Of a DNA stretch of 64,000 bases, positions 54,316 to 63,012 are shown one piece after another. The position numbers and the translations under genes were made by a program. The notes under the pieces are model-generated. The model searched no databases, was not told where the DNA came from, and saw only the letters and a list, made by a program, of their open reading frames with translations. Where the stretch lies: contig NZ_FNHS01000004.1 in the NCBI RefSeq assembly GCF_900103445.1, forward strand, positions 124,001-188,000, written 5' to 3'. This DNA comes from Methylobacterium phyllostachyos. GTDB taxonomy: Bacteria > Pseudomonadota > Alphaproteobacteria > Rhizobiales > Beijerinckiaceae. Position 1 is the stretch's first letter, and each line of letters opens with the position of its first letter.

Positions 54316-55226
54316 ACCGCCCGCCCAGCCGCCGCGCCCTCCTGCTCGGCGCCACCGCTGCGGCCGGCACCGCGATGCTCGGCGGCTGCGACCGGCTCGG
54401 CGAGGCCGAGTGGTTCCGACGCACGCTCAAGACGGGCGAGGACGCCAACCTGTTCGTGCAGCGCCTCCTCCTGACCGAGCGCACGCTGGCACCCGAGTTC
54501 CCCGAGGCGGACATCTCGCCGTGGTTCAAGCCGAACGGCACCGAGGACCCGCCCGACAAGGCGTACAAGGCCCTCGCGAGGCGCAAGTTCGCGACCTACC
54601 ACTTGGAGATCGACGGGCTTGTCGAGACGCCGCTGAAGCTCTCGTTGGCTGAACTCCGCAAGCTCCCGTCGCGCACGCAGGTCACCCGGCACGATTGCGT
54701 CGAGGGCTGGAGCGCCATCGGCAAGTGGACCGGCGTGCCCCTCGCAGACCTGCTTGCCCAGGCCCGCCTCAAGCCCCAGGCACGCTACGTCGTGTTCCAC
54801 TGCGCCGACACGATGGATCAGGGAGACGACGCCGGCACCGACGCGGACGATGCAGACGCGGCGCCGTCCGGCGGAAACGCCAACCCCGCGATGACCAGGC
54901 AAACGGGCGGCGGTGAGGACAAGCGCGATTCCGGCGGCCAGCAGGCCGCGGACGCCGAGCCGGCCACCGAGCCGGTGCGCTACTACGAGAGTGTCGACCT
55001 GGTGGACGCGTTCCACCCCCAGACCATCCTCGCCTACGAGTTGAACGGGAAGGCCCTGCCGGTGGCGAACGGCGCCCCCCTGCGCCTGCGGGTCGAGCGC
55101 AACCTCGGCTACAAGCAGGCGAAGTACGTCATGCGCATCGAGGTGGTCGAGAGCTTCGCCAACATCGGCGAGGGCAACGGCGGCTACTGGGAGGACCAGG
55201 GGTACGCCTGGTACGCGGGAATCTGA
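54312..55226 (+). CDS. Exported molybdopterin oxidoreductase (sulfite oxidase / MsrP-like family)
   Basis: A 304-residue protein. The N-terminus SRRALLLGATAAAG resembles a twin-arginine signal and ends in the lipobox-like LGGC, so it may be a lipoprotein facing the periplasm. The Mo-cofactor domain has RHDCVEGWSAIGKWTGVPL, whose Cys would ligate molybdenum, and later RLRVERNLGYKQAKYV. An acidic Gly/Asp/Ala-rich insertion of about 50 residues (about 175-225) interrupts the domain. Overlap with the cytochrome gene and the Met-rich peptide two genes upstream suggest it reduces methionine sulfoxide; sulfite or another substrate remains possible. Confidence 0.85.
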   Translation: MNRPPSRRALLLGATAAAGTAMLGGCDRLGEAEWFRRTLKTGEDANLFVQRLLLTERTLAPEFPEADISPWFKPNGTEDPPDKAYKALARRKFATYHLEIDGLVETPLKLSLAELRKLPSRTQVTRHDCVEGWSAIGKWTGVPLADLLAQARLKPQARYVVFHCADTMDQGDDAGTDADDADAAPSGGNANPAMTRQTGGGEDKRDSGGQQAADAEPATEPVRYYESVDLVDAFHPQTILAYELNGKALPVANGAPLRLRVERNLGYKQAKYVMRIEVVESFANIGEGNGGYWEDQGYAWYAGI

Positions 55227-55239
55227 GAGGGAGACGTAA

Positions 55240-55280
55240 GCCGGCCACATCGAGGACCTGACCGGACGGGAATGGCCGGC
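55240..55280. terminator. Inverted repeat between convergent genes
   Basis: An 8-bp perfect inverted repeat (GCCGGCCA / TGGCCGGC) with a 25-base loop, 14 bases past the molybdoenzyme stop, in the 139-base gap to a convergent kinase gene. Weak candidate because of the long loop and lack of a T-run. Confidence 0.35.
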
Positions 55281-55365
55281 GGACACGTGCCGCGGCGCCT
55301 CGCCTGTCCGCCACGAGGTGCGGCGCCTGAAACTTCGATCCCCCAGGCCTCCTTTGGTTGAACCG

Positions 55366-56532
55366 TCAGGATGCCGTGGCGGGCGATGCGGCATTGACGG
55401 TGCCCGATACGGGCAGCCGGAACAGGAAGGTCGTCCCCCGGTCGACGGCGCTCCTCACTCTCAGCACGCCGCCCTGGCGCTCCACGAGATCGCGGCACAG
55501 CAGCAGGCCGAGCCCACTTCCCCGCTCCCCCGCCGTGCCGTTCGTCGTCGTCCGCCGGTCCAGCCGGAACAGGTCGTCGACCTTGCCCGACGGCATGCCG
55601 ACTCCCGTGTCCGTGACCGAGATCTCGACTTCGTCCCCGTCGCAGTGGCCCGAGACGGAGATGGTCCCGCCGGGCAGCGTGAACTTGACGGCGTTGCCGA
55701 CGAGGTTGCGCAGCACCGTGGTGAGCATGTCCCGCTGGGCGAGGACGACGATCCCGCCGCAGGAGGCTTCGAGCTTCAATCCCTTGTCGGCGGCGGCTTC
55801 CGCGGCGCCGTGCACAACCTCGGCGGCCACGGCGGCGAGGTCGACGTCGGTCAGGGTGACCGCCATCGTGTCCATCTGCAGGCTCGCCCAGGAGAACAGG
55901 CTCTCAAGCAGGGCGTAGGCCTGCGTCGCCGCCTCGTGGATGCCCTTCGCCCGGCGCTCGATGGATGTCGGGTCGCGCGCCGCGACCGCCTTGCCGAGCA
56001 CCTCGGAGAGGCCGAGCAGCGCCTGGAACGGGTTGCGCAGGTCGTGGGCGATGATGGAGAACAGCAGCGACTTCTGCCGGTTCAGGGTGTCCAGTTCGAG
56101 GGACTTCGCCTCCGCCTCGCGACGCGACGCGGCGAGCTCCGCCTGGAAGGCCTGCCTGGCCTCCGCGTAGCGGATCGCACGGGCCAGGCCGGAAGGCGTG
56201 ACCTCCGCCTTGTCCAGGTAGTCCAGCGCGCCCGCCCGCATCAGCCGCGTCGCCAGGTCCGGGTCGGCCTCGCCGGTCAGCATCAGCACCGCCCGCGCTT
56301 GCCCCTCGGCCGCCAGCAGGGTCCTGAGCAGCGCGAAGGTATCGATGCCCGGCAGCCGGTAGTCGAGCAGCACGCAGTCGAAGGTTTCCGTCGTGGCGAG
56401 GCGCAGGCCCTCTTCGCCCCCGGACGCCTCGGCAAGGGTGTGCGCGAGGCCGGACTTGGCGAGCGCCCGCCGGACGGCGGCCCGGTCTACCGCGTCGTCG
56501 TCGATCAGCAAGATGCGGGTCGGGTTCGTCAC
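55366..56532 (-). CDS. Receiver-histidine kinase (REC-HisKA-HATPase)
   Basis: A 388-residue protein with a receiver first (about 5-125: ILLIDDDAVDR, CVLLDYRLPGIDT, YLDKAE). A HisKA domain (SLLFSIIAHDLRNPFQALLG, about 150-215) and an ATPase domain follow (NLVGNAVKFTLPGG, DTGVGMP, GSGLGLLLCRDLVERQGG). This inverted order suggests it is controlled by phosphorylation from another kinase. It is the third gene of a leftward run after the PAS kinase and the Rcp1-like receiver, with eight bases to the latter. Confidence 0.9.
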   Translation of the reverse strand: MTNPTRILLIDDDAVDRAAVRRALAKSGLAHTLAEASGGEEGLRLATTETFDCVLLDYRLPGIDTFALLRTLLAAEGQARAVLMLTGEADPDLATRLMRAGALDYLDKAEVTPSGLARAIRYAEARQAFQAELAASRREAEAKSLELDTLNRQKSLLFSIIAHDLRNPFQALLGLSEVLGKAVAARDPTSIERRAKGIHEAATQAYALLESLFSWASLQMDTMAVTLTDVDLAAVAAEVVHGAAEAAADKGLKLEASCGGIVVLAQRDMLTTVLRNLVGNAVKFTLPGGTISVSGHCDGDEVEISVTDTGVGMPSGKVDDLFRLDRRTTTNGTAGERGSGLGLLLCRDLVERQGGVLRVRSAVDRGTTFLFRLPVSGTVNAASPATAS

Positions 56533-56540
56533 CGGGGTGG

Positions 56541-56966
56541 CTATGCCGGGAACTCGACGACCTTCCAGTAATGCTCCAGCAGCGCCACCGCCTCCATGAA
56601 TGTGTTGGCCGGATCGCGCTTGACGATGTAGCCGGCAACGTTGTGCCCGTAGGCGCGCATCCGGTCCTCGTCGGCCTTCGACGTGGTGATCATGAACACC
56701 ACCGCCGAGCGCAGGTCGTCGTCGGCGCGCACCGCTTCCAGGAACTCGATGCCGTTCATGCGCGGCATGTTGAGGTCGAGAAGGATCAGGTGCGGCTTGG
56801 GCAGGCGCTCATGACCGTTCTCGCCGCGCAGGATCTCCAGGGCCTCGATGCCGTCGCGGGCGACGGTGATCGGGTTGCCGATCTTGCTCTTCTTGAAGGC
56901 GCGCTTGAGGCCCTGGACGTCGACCTCGTCGTCGTCGACCAGCAGGATGTTAACCGTCGAGCCCAT
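56541..56966 (-). CDS. Rcp1-like single-domain response regulator
   Basis: A 141-residue stand-alone receiver (ATG 56966): NILLVDDDEVDVQGLKRAFK, the phosphoacceptor region PHLILLDLNMPRMNGIEFL, FMITTSKADEDR and the conserved Lys in GYIVKRDPAN. The extended strand-helix after the acidic pair and the long C-terminal helix are typical of Rcp1-type regulators that pair with phytochrome-style kinases. The start overlaps the upstream kinase by 17 bases, so the two are translationally coupled. Confidence 0.92.
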   Translation of the reverse strand: MGSTVNILLVDDDEVDVQGLKRAFKKSKIGNPITVARDGIEALEILRGENGHERLPKPHLILLDLNMPRMNGIEFLEAVRADDDLRSAVVFMITTSKADEDRMRAYGHNVAGYIVKRDPANTFMEAVALLEHYWKVVEFPA

Positions 56967-58074
56967 CCGTCCGCCCCTTCCCGCCGTCGAGCGGCCATGT
57001 GAAATGCACCGCCAGGCCGCGACCGCTCGGCCCGTCCGCGAGCCAGACCTTGCCGCCATGGCGGTCGACCAGCTTTCGCACGATGGCCAGCCCCATGCCG
57101 CTGCCCTCGACCTCGTCGCGAGGCTTGAGCGTCTGGAACATGCCGAACACGCGCTCGCGGAACTGCTCAGGGATGCCCGGTCCGTCGTCAATGACGGCGA
57201 ACTCGACCACGTTCCCCGAAAGCTTCGCCTCGACCTTGATGCGTCCCTCTGCCGGCCGGTCGTGGTGCTTGATGGCGTTGCCGATCAGGTTCTGCAAGGC
57301 TTGCGTCAGCGGTGCCCGGGCGGCTTGCATGGTCGGGAGGGAGTCATCCGCCGTGATGGTGAACCCCTCAGGCGGGCTGACCAGGACGGCGAGTTCCTCG
57401 ACGAGCGCCTTGGTGTCGATCCGGTCGACGGCGGCCTCGCCGCGTCCCGCCCGGGAGTAGGCCAGGAGGTCGTCGAGGAGGCTGTCGAGCCGCCGCACCC
57501 GGCTCTTGAGCAGCTCCATGTTGGTCCGGACGTCGCCGGTCAGCGCCCCTTCCAGGTCCTCCTCGATCCACCCGACGAGGTTCTCGATTCCGCGTAGAGG
57601 GGCTTTCAGGTCGTGCGAGGCGACGTAGGCGAACTGCTCCAGTTCCTCGTTCGAGCGGCGCAGGTCGATGGCGTGGCGGGCGAGCCGGCGTTCCATCCCC
57701 TTGCGCTCGGTGATGTCGGTGTTGGTCCCGAACCAGCGCAGGATGGCTCCGTCCGGTCCGCGGTGGGGAGCGGCGAGCGACAGGAACCAGCGGTACTCGC
57801 CGTCGGCGCCGCGCAGCGGGAAGGTGTCCTTCCACGGCTCGCCGGTCCGGAACGCCTCGCTGATGCGCTCCACGACGCGCTCGACGTGATCCGGGTGGTG
57901 GACGTCGCGCCAGCCCCAGCCCCGCATCTGCTCGATGGTGGTGCCGGTGTAGTCGTACCAGCGGCGGTTGTACCAGATGATGTCGCCGCCCGGCTCGGCG
58001 ACCCAGGCCATCTGGGGCAGCGCGTCCGCGAGGGCGCGGAAGTCGTCCGCCGTGAGGTTCGCGGCTCGCTCCAC
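56950..58074 (-). CDS. PAS histidine kinase, phytochrome-type core
   Basis: A 374-residue soluble kinase. GTG 58074 with GGGAG eight bases upstream is chosen; no conserved sequence lies before it. PAS domain (about 8-125: ALPQMAWVAEPGGDIIWYNRRW, RWFGTNTDITERK), HisKA with FAYVASHDLKAPLRGIENLV, and ATPase with NLIGNAIKHHDRP, DDGPGIP and GSGMGLAIVRKLVDRHGG. It heads an operon with the Rcp1-like receiver and the REC-kinase, a plausible small phosphorelay. Confidence 0.9.
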   Translation of the reverse strand: MERAANLTADDFRALADALPQMAWVAEPGGDIIWYNRRWYDYTGTTIEQMRGWGWRDVHHPDHVERVVERISEAFRTGEPWKDTFPLRGADGEYRWFLSLAAPHRGPDGAILRWFGTNTDITERKGMERRLARHAIDLRRSNEELEQFAYVASHDLKAPLRGIENLVGWIEEDLEGALTGDVRTNMELLKSRVRRLDSLLDDLLAYSRAGRGEAAVDRIDTKALVEELAVLVSPPEGFTITADDSLPTMQAARAPLTQALQNLIGNAIKHHDRPAEGRIKVEAKLSGNVVEFAVIDDGPGIPEQFRERVFGMFQTLKPRDEVEGSGMGLAIVRKLVDRHGGKVWLADGPSGRGLAVHFTWPLDGGKGRTDGLDG

Positions 58075-58270
58075 GCAGTCTCTCCCTTGTCGATGGTTCG
58101 GCGGGGACGACGACGCCCGCCCGCTTCGTCGAAGCTTGGCGCCCCATGTCGTGACAAAGCGGCGGCGGCAAGGCCCGCCGTAGCGGGACCGAATTGACTG
58201 GCCATGGTCACGTCGACATCCCCGCGGCAGCGAGCCCGGAGACTGAGGCAGCGAAGCGACGCGGATCGGG

Positions 58271-58501
58271 ATGCACGACGGGGAACGCAGTATGATCCGC
58301 CGCCTGCTGGACGAGGCCGTCGGGCGCGAGGTCCATGCCGACGCCCTGGTGGACCTGGCGATGCGCAGGCCCGGGGACGTGCACGTCCCGACCCTGCGTG
58401 TGCTGGCCCGCAGCCAGCGCATCCGCGCCATGGAGTTGCGCGGCAATGCGGCCGCCCTGCTCCGGGGAGCATTTGCCGGCGGACAATCCGAACGGGGATG
58501 A
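58271..58501 (+). CDS. Small hypothetical protein
   Basis: A 76-residue predicted helical protein (ATG 58271; ATG 58292 possible) with regular Leu/Ala spacing: MIRRLLDEAVGREVHADALV, TLRVLARSQRIRAMELRGNA. The codon use resembles neighbours, but there is no recognised family. The flanks (58,075-58,270 and 58,502-58,767) hold nothing I can support. Confidence 0.4.
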   Translation: MHDGERSMIRRLLDEAVGREVHADALVDLAMRRPGDVHVPTLRVLARSQRIRAMELRGNAAALLRGAFAGGQSERG

Positions 58502-58767
58502 CGGACGCCTGCCGCGATTCGGGCAGGTCGGCCATGGCTTCGCCCGGGCGCGGCATCGCAGGTCGGCGGTCCGGGTCACGGGCGTTCTCGACGAGGCCCG
58601 CGGGCCGGTATCGCGTTCGCGCGAACGGCACGCCTGACGTCCTTCCGCGGCGCGCCTCAGGTCCGGGCCGCCCACGGCGCGGACGGCTGGCCGGAGGGTT
58701 CGAAGGCCACTTCCGGAACAGACCCAACCTTCGCGCCGGTTGGACGGCATCCCCGGATCGACGCGCC

Positions 58768-59913
58768 TCACCGCACGGCGGCGGGCTCATGGATCGGGCA
58801 GCCGTTAAAGCGCTGCCGGAACTCCGCCGAGTGCCTGTAGGGCGCGTTGCGTGCGCGGTTGACGTTGCCGAGTGGCCGGTGCGCCGCGAGCCCGGTCCAG
58901 ACCGCGAACCGCATGCGCTCGTCCACGGCATCGACCAGCGCCGCGTCCCAACTGTCCTGCGGCCGGGCGGTGATGGTGGCCACCCGCTGGAACGGCGTCT
59001 CCCCCTCGTCCCACGGCACCGTCGGGTCCTCCACCGGCTGGCGTTCAAGGTCGCGGCAGAGCTGCACCCGGAATTCCCAGACGCCCTCGATGCCGGCCAT
59101 TTCCGACCGTACGGTCTCGCGGATCGCGTCCGGGCGGCCGGAGGCGTCGATCTCGGTACCGGTCAGCGCGGTCAGCGCCGGAGCGACGGGGGCGACCGAG
59201 AACTTGGCGATGTGGTCACCGTACCGGAACGGGGTGACGCTGTAGTAGGTCTCGCCAAGCGGGTCGACGTTCGGCGCGCCGCCGAGCGAGCCGAGCGTCG
59301 GGCTCTCGATGCCGACCGCCGTGAGCGCCTTGTTCACCCCGCGCAGCACGGTGGAGGCGGCGACCTTCACGCCCTCGATCCGATCCGTGGTCTTGGCCAG
59401 CAGCTTGAGGCTGCCCAGGAACTTCTCGGCGTTCGGCGCCTGGAAGACGGGGCCGTTGACCATGACGAAGTCCTGGCTCGTCCCTTCCGCGTCCGGCAGG
59501 CGCTCGCCGGTCACGTCCAGGACCTTCAGCGCGAGGCCGCGAGGCAGCGAAACCGCATCCGGGAGGATGTCGCCGGCGTTCGTCGACATCCGCATGTAGA
59601 CCTTGTGCTCGCCCGGCGTCGCGAACAGCCCTTGCGCGAGCTCGGGGGGAAGCCCCGCGTCGATTGCCAGCGTGCCCTCAAGGATGCCGTGCGACTTGGC
59701 GTGGACCGAGCGGACGGCGTGGCCGGAATCCTTCGCGACCCTTTCCAAGATGGTGTCGAATGTTTCGTTGAGCTGCTCGATGGTCCGGTCCTCGTCGGGC
59801 CTCATGACCTCGACGTCGGGGCTGTAGCGGACGGGTGCTTGCAAGGTCTGGCGTCCTTCGTTCGTCCCTAACAGAACCGGTCGAAGCATGCGACGTTCCG
59901 GATTGCGCCCCAT
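58768..59913 (-). CDS. Catalase-like heme-fold protein
   Basis: A 381-residue protein (ATG 59889 would remove eight residues) of the catalase-related family. Visible: HAVRSVHAKSHGILEGTLAI with the distal-side His region, LPPELAQGLFATPGEHKVYMRMST, GLALKVLDVTGERL, DFVMVNGPVFQ, YYSVTPFRYGDHIAKF and the C-terminal LAAHRPLGNVNRARNAPYRH. It is shorter than true monofunctional catalases and lacks part of their sequence, so peroxidase, dioxygenase or lipoxygenase-associated activities are alternatives. It is divergent from a paralogue at 60069. Confidence 0.82.
   Translation of the reverse strand: MGRNPERRMLRPVLLGTNEGRQTLQAPVRYSPDVEVMRPDEDRTIEQLNETFDTILERVAKDSGHAVRSVHAKSHGILEGTLAIDAGLPPELAQGLFATPGEHKVYMRMSTNAGDILPDAVSLPRGLALKVLDVTGERLPDAEGTSQDFVMVNGPVFQAPNAEKFLGSLKLLAKTTDRIEGVKVAASTVLRGVNKALTAVGIESPTLGSLGGAPNVDPLGETYYSVTPFRYGDHIAKFSVAPVAPALTALTGTEIDASGRPDAIRETVRSEMAGIEGVWEFRVQLCRDLERQPVEDPTVPWDEGETPFQRVATITARPQDSWDAALVDAVDERMRFAVWTGLAAHRPLGNVNRARNAPYRHSAEFRQRFNGCPIHEPAAVR
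59873..59897 (+). promoter_or_regulatory. Possible EcfG-type general stress promoter
   Basis: AGAAC at 59873, a 16-base spacer and CGTT at 59894 match the alphaproteobacterial EcfG pattern (GGAAC, 16-17 bases, CGTT) except for one base in the first box. It points toward the catalase-like gene at 60069, about 170 bases away. Catalase-like genes are typical members of the EcfG regulon. One mismatch and the long leader keep this tentative. Confidence 0.25.
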
Positions 59914-60068
59914 TCAATCGCTTGTGAACGACATTGGGAACGCCGCGTTGCCGGCATGCTTTCCCCACGGCGGCCCTGGCTGGGTTTGCTGTCCCGAGAC
60001 CTTGGGGCGGGGCGGGAACGGAACGCGTTCGGCTCACCTGCCGGCCGAGGCGCACGGGAGAGACCGGC

Positions 60069-61151
60069 ATGACCTACCTTCGCTACACCCCCGACATCGA
60101 GCGGCCAGCCCCGGACGAGCAGGAGACCATCGACGGCATCATCCAGGGCATGACCCAGCAGTCGCAGGTGGTCGAGAAGCGCGAGCATCACGCGGTCCGC
60201 GCCAGCCACGCCAAGAGTTCCGCCTGCGTGACGGGCGAACTGACGGTCGCCTCCGGCCTGCCGCCCGAACTCGCCCAGGGCCTGTTCGCCACCCCGGGGA
60301 CGTACCCTGTCGCGGTACGCTTCGCGCAGGGGCCCGGCGAGACCCTGGGCGACAGGGTCTCGACCCACCGGGGCATGTCCATCAAGGTCTTCGGGGTGAG
60401 CGGCGAGAAGCTGCCGGGGCACGACGTCGACACCCAGGACTTCGTCCTCGCGACCGGCACGACCTTCCCGTCGGGCACGGCGGCGGGGTTCCTTCGCGAC
60501 GGCACGGTCATCGGGAAGTCGACGGGCCTGCCGGAAGGCATCAAGAGCACCGTCTCCGCCACCGCCCGCAACCTCAACCGGGCGCTCCATGCCTTCGGTA
60601 AGGAGAGCGCGATGGCCGACTTCTTCGGCCACCCGTTCAGCCACCCGCTCGCCGACAGCTACTTCAGCCAGGCACCTGTCCGCTACGGGGACCACGTGGC
60701 CAAGCTGGGAGCCGTGCCGGACGGCGAGGCGCAGCGCGCCCTGGCCGAGTGGCGGCTGGACCCGCACCAGGACGAGGACGGCTTCCGGCATGCCACGGTC
60801 GCCTTCTTCCGGGACAACGAGGTGGTGTTCGAGTTGCGGGCGCAGCTGTGGGCGGACGCCGAGAAGCAGCCCATCGAGGATGCCTCGGTCGACTGGCCGG
60901 TCTCGATCAGTCCCTACCGCACGGTGGCCACGGTCCGCCTGCCACGCCAGGACGCTTATTCCACCATGCGGGTTCGCTACTTCGACGAGGTGATGACCTT
61001 CCGCCCCGCGCACAGCCTCGCGGCTCACCGACCCCTCGGTTCGGTCATGCGGGCGCGCCTCCAGGTCTACCGGACGCTGAGCGAGTTCCGCCATCGCGAG
61101 AACGGTGTGGCGGAAGAGAACACGGGCTGCATCAACGACATCCCGGCTTGA
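60069..61151 (+). CDS. Catalase-like heme-fold protein, second copy
   Basis: A 360-residue paralogue of the protein at 58768-59913 on the opposite strand. ATG 60069 is preceded by GGGAGAG. Shared landmarks: HHAVRASHAKSSACVTGEL, LPPELAQGLFATPGTYPVAVRF, GMSIKVFGVSGEKL, DFVLATGTTF, FSQAPVRYGDHVAKL and LAAHRPLGSVMRARLQVY. The two genes are divergent with a 155-base intergenic region and likely arose by inverted duplication. Predicted to bind heme and act on peroxide or a related oxidant. Confidence 0.82.
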   Translation: MTYLRYTPDIERPAPDEQETIDGIIQGMTQQSQVVEKREHHAVRASHAKSSACVTGELTVASGLPPELAQGLFATPGTYPVAVRFAQGPGETLGDRVSTHRGMSIKVFGVSGEKLPGHDVDTQDFVLATGTTFPSGTAAGFLRDGTVIGKSTGLPEGIKSTVSATARNLNRALHAFGKESAMADFFGHPFSHPLADSYFSQAPVRYGDHVAKLGAVPDGEAQRALAEWRLDPHQDEDGFRHATVAFFRDNEVVFELRAQLWADAEKQPIEDASVDWPVSISPYRTVATVRLPRQDAYSTMRVRYFDEVMTFRPAHSLAAHRPLGSVMRARLQVYRTLSEFRHRENGVAEENTGCINDIPA

Positions 61152-61205
61152 GTGACCGTGCCGTCGGCGGCCTGCCATGGGCCACCACGAGTCAGGGAGC
61201 GATGG

Positions 61206-61365
61206 ATGCGCGAGCAGTAGGACGGAGTCGTGGTCGAGTGAGACTCCGCCGAGGTGGAGCCGGGCATGTGGCTGGACTACGGCATCGCGTGCGAGGGCCA
61301 AACCCACCGTCGTGCTGGTCCACGGCTGCCCGGAGATCTGCCCCGACTATGACCGAGAAGAGTGG
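61206..61365 (+). pseudogene. Alpha/beta hydrolase remnant
   Basis: A short decayed start of an epoxide-hydrolase-like gene. From ATG 61206 the frame reads MREQ, TAG, DGVVVE, TGA, DSAEVEPGMWLDYGIACEG. A one-base shift near 61,303 then gives KPTVVLVHGCPEICPDYD, the oxyanion strand of the fold. Two stops and one indel in 160 bases, and no further hydrolase sequence beyond. Confidence 0.55.
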
Positions 61366-61886
61366 CCAATTGTCTGTAGAGCATTGGAGGCGGGGAAAAG
61401 CGAACCAACCCCTTCGGTATTAGAAAGCCCATTGCTGGCTACAACAACAGCGAGTGACGGTCGGATCACAACTCCATCACTCAGCGACTTGCGCGCCTGA
61501 TGATAGCTCGAACCTGGCATCCTTGACGATTTCTCATCACATCCATGCGGACCAATGCGTCATCGGCAACGATGAGGGCGAAAGCGGCGCTTGGACGGGG
61601 TCGATCATAGAGGATGTGGAGGTCGAGGTAGCCAAAGGACCCCGTTATTGCCTCTCTGAAGATGAAGCTCACGATTGCGTCTGGCCGCGCCCCCACGGTG
61701 CCGGTTGCTGAAGGACAGCCAATAACCCGGCGTTTTCTAGAGCCCATAGGTACACCGATCTCATGTCCTCAGGTCGTACCTGACGTGTAAGCCGGGGGAG
61801 GCGGGAGAACGACATCGACCCGACGGGATTAGCCGACCAAGACATGCCCGACTCGGGTGCTTTAAAATCTCGACTAGGGAGGGATC
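61366..61886. other. 521-base lower-GC region without a supportable gene
   Basis: Composition is visibly less GC-rich than the surroundings, especially 61,380-61,780. Small frames exist on both strands, but none has a recognisable motif. It may be leftover of an inserted element. The end holds AGGGAGGG, the ribosome-binding site of the next gene. Confidence 0.45.
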
Positions 61887-62831
61887 ATGAACGCCGAACC
61901 CGCATCGAACCTGCTGCGGCGCCCCGGTCCGCCCGAGCCCGTCCCTCACGTCGATCCACCCCGGGCGTCAGACCCGCGCTTCTCCGAGGTGGTGCCCCAC
62001 CATGCCCGCCTCGTCTCGCTCTACGACCAAGCAATCTTCAGCGAGGGGCCGACTTGGTGGCCGGCACGGGGCATATTGGTCTGGTCCGATGTCGAGGGGC
62101 GCCGGGTGCTTGGCTGGCACGCCGACGGCTGTGTGCGGGTCGTCATCGACGCCACCCCGTTCATCAACGGCAACACGGTCGACCGAGACGGCAACCTCGT
62201 CCATTGCGAGCACGGCAATCGCCGCCTGTCGCGCACGAGCCCCGACGGACGATACGAAGCGCTCGTCGAGACCTACGAGGGCCGCCGCTTCAACGCACCG
62301 AACGACGTGGTCTGCGCCGCCGACGGCGCCCTCTGGTTCAGCGATCCCGCCTACGGGCTGCGGTTACCCAGGCAGGGAGTGTTGGCCGCGTCCGACCTGG
62401 GCCATCACAGCGTCTACAGATTCAACCCGGCGGACGGCTCCGTCAGGCGCATGACCGACCTCGGCCAACCGAACGGGCTGGCCTTCTCGCCGGACGGGCG
62501 CACCCTGTACGTCAGCGACACTTCACGGACTGAGGGCGGCGACGGGCACACGATCCACGAATACGCGGTCGTGGATGACCAAACGCTAGGCGAACCGCGG
62601 GTCTTCGCCGAGATCGAGCCCGGTGTGCCGGACGGCTTCCGTGTGGACGATCGAGGCTGGATCTGGACGAGCTCGGAAGCAGGGGTCCAGGTCCTCTCCG
62701 CGGAAGGGCACCGTCTCGGACTGATCCCGACGCCCCAGGTGTGTTCCAACCTCTGCTTCTCCCCAGAGCAGCAACGGCTGTTCATCACGTCCAAACAGCA
62801 CCTGTATGCCCTGGACCTCGCCGCCCGGTAG
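61887..62831 (+). CDS. SMP-30/gluconolactonase family protein
   Basis: A 314-residue six-bladed beta-propeller lactonase with a strong AGGGAGGG site before ATG 61887. Family motifs: IFSEGPTWWPARGILVWSDV with the metal-ligand Glu, GNTVDRDGNLVHCEHGNRR, NAPNDVVCAADGALWFSDPAYG with the Asn/Asp ligands, QPNGLAFSPDGRTLYVSDTS and PDGFRVDDRGWIW. These enzymes hydrolyse sugar lactones or similar esters using one divalent metal. The N-terminal ~30 residues are Pro-rich. It stands alone, upstream of a poxB-like gene in the same direction. Confidence 0.9.
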   Translation: MNAEPASNLLRRPGPPEPVPHVDPPRASDPRFSEVVPHHARLVSLYDQAIFSEGPTWWPARGILVWSDVEGRRVLGWHADGCVRVVIDATPFINGNTVDRDGNLVHCEHGNRRLSRTSPDGRYEALVETYEGRRFNAPNDVVCAADGALWFSDPAYGLRLPRQGVLAASDLGHHSVYRFNPADGSVRRMTDLGQPNGLAFSPDGRTLYVSDTSRTEGGDGHTIHEYAVVDDQTLGEPRVFAEIEPGVPDGFRVDDRGWIWTSSEAGVQVLSAEGHRLGLIPTPQVCSNLCFSPEQQRLFITSKQHLYALDLAAR

Positions 62832-63012
62832 ATCGGGATGAGATCACGGCATCGTCAGAACGCTTCGGAAACTCCTCGGAACCTGGGTTCTCACGCGAGG
62901 TTGGCCTCGCACGAAGGAAGCCGTGTGCCGGTACACGCAGACTCCATCCCATGCCGCCCCCGACCACGTTCGCCAAGCGGGCGGCATCAATACCCATTCC
63001 CGAGGACCCGCC

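Noticed and set aside
61454..61747. Short frames on both strands in the low-GC stretch
   Set aside because: No motif, no ribosome-binding site and mutually overlapping; treated as non-coding remnant.
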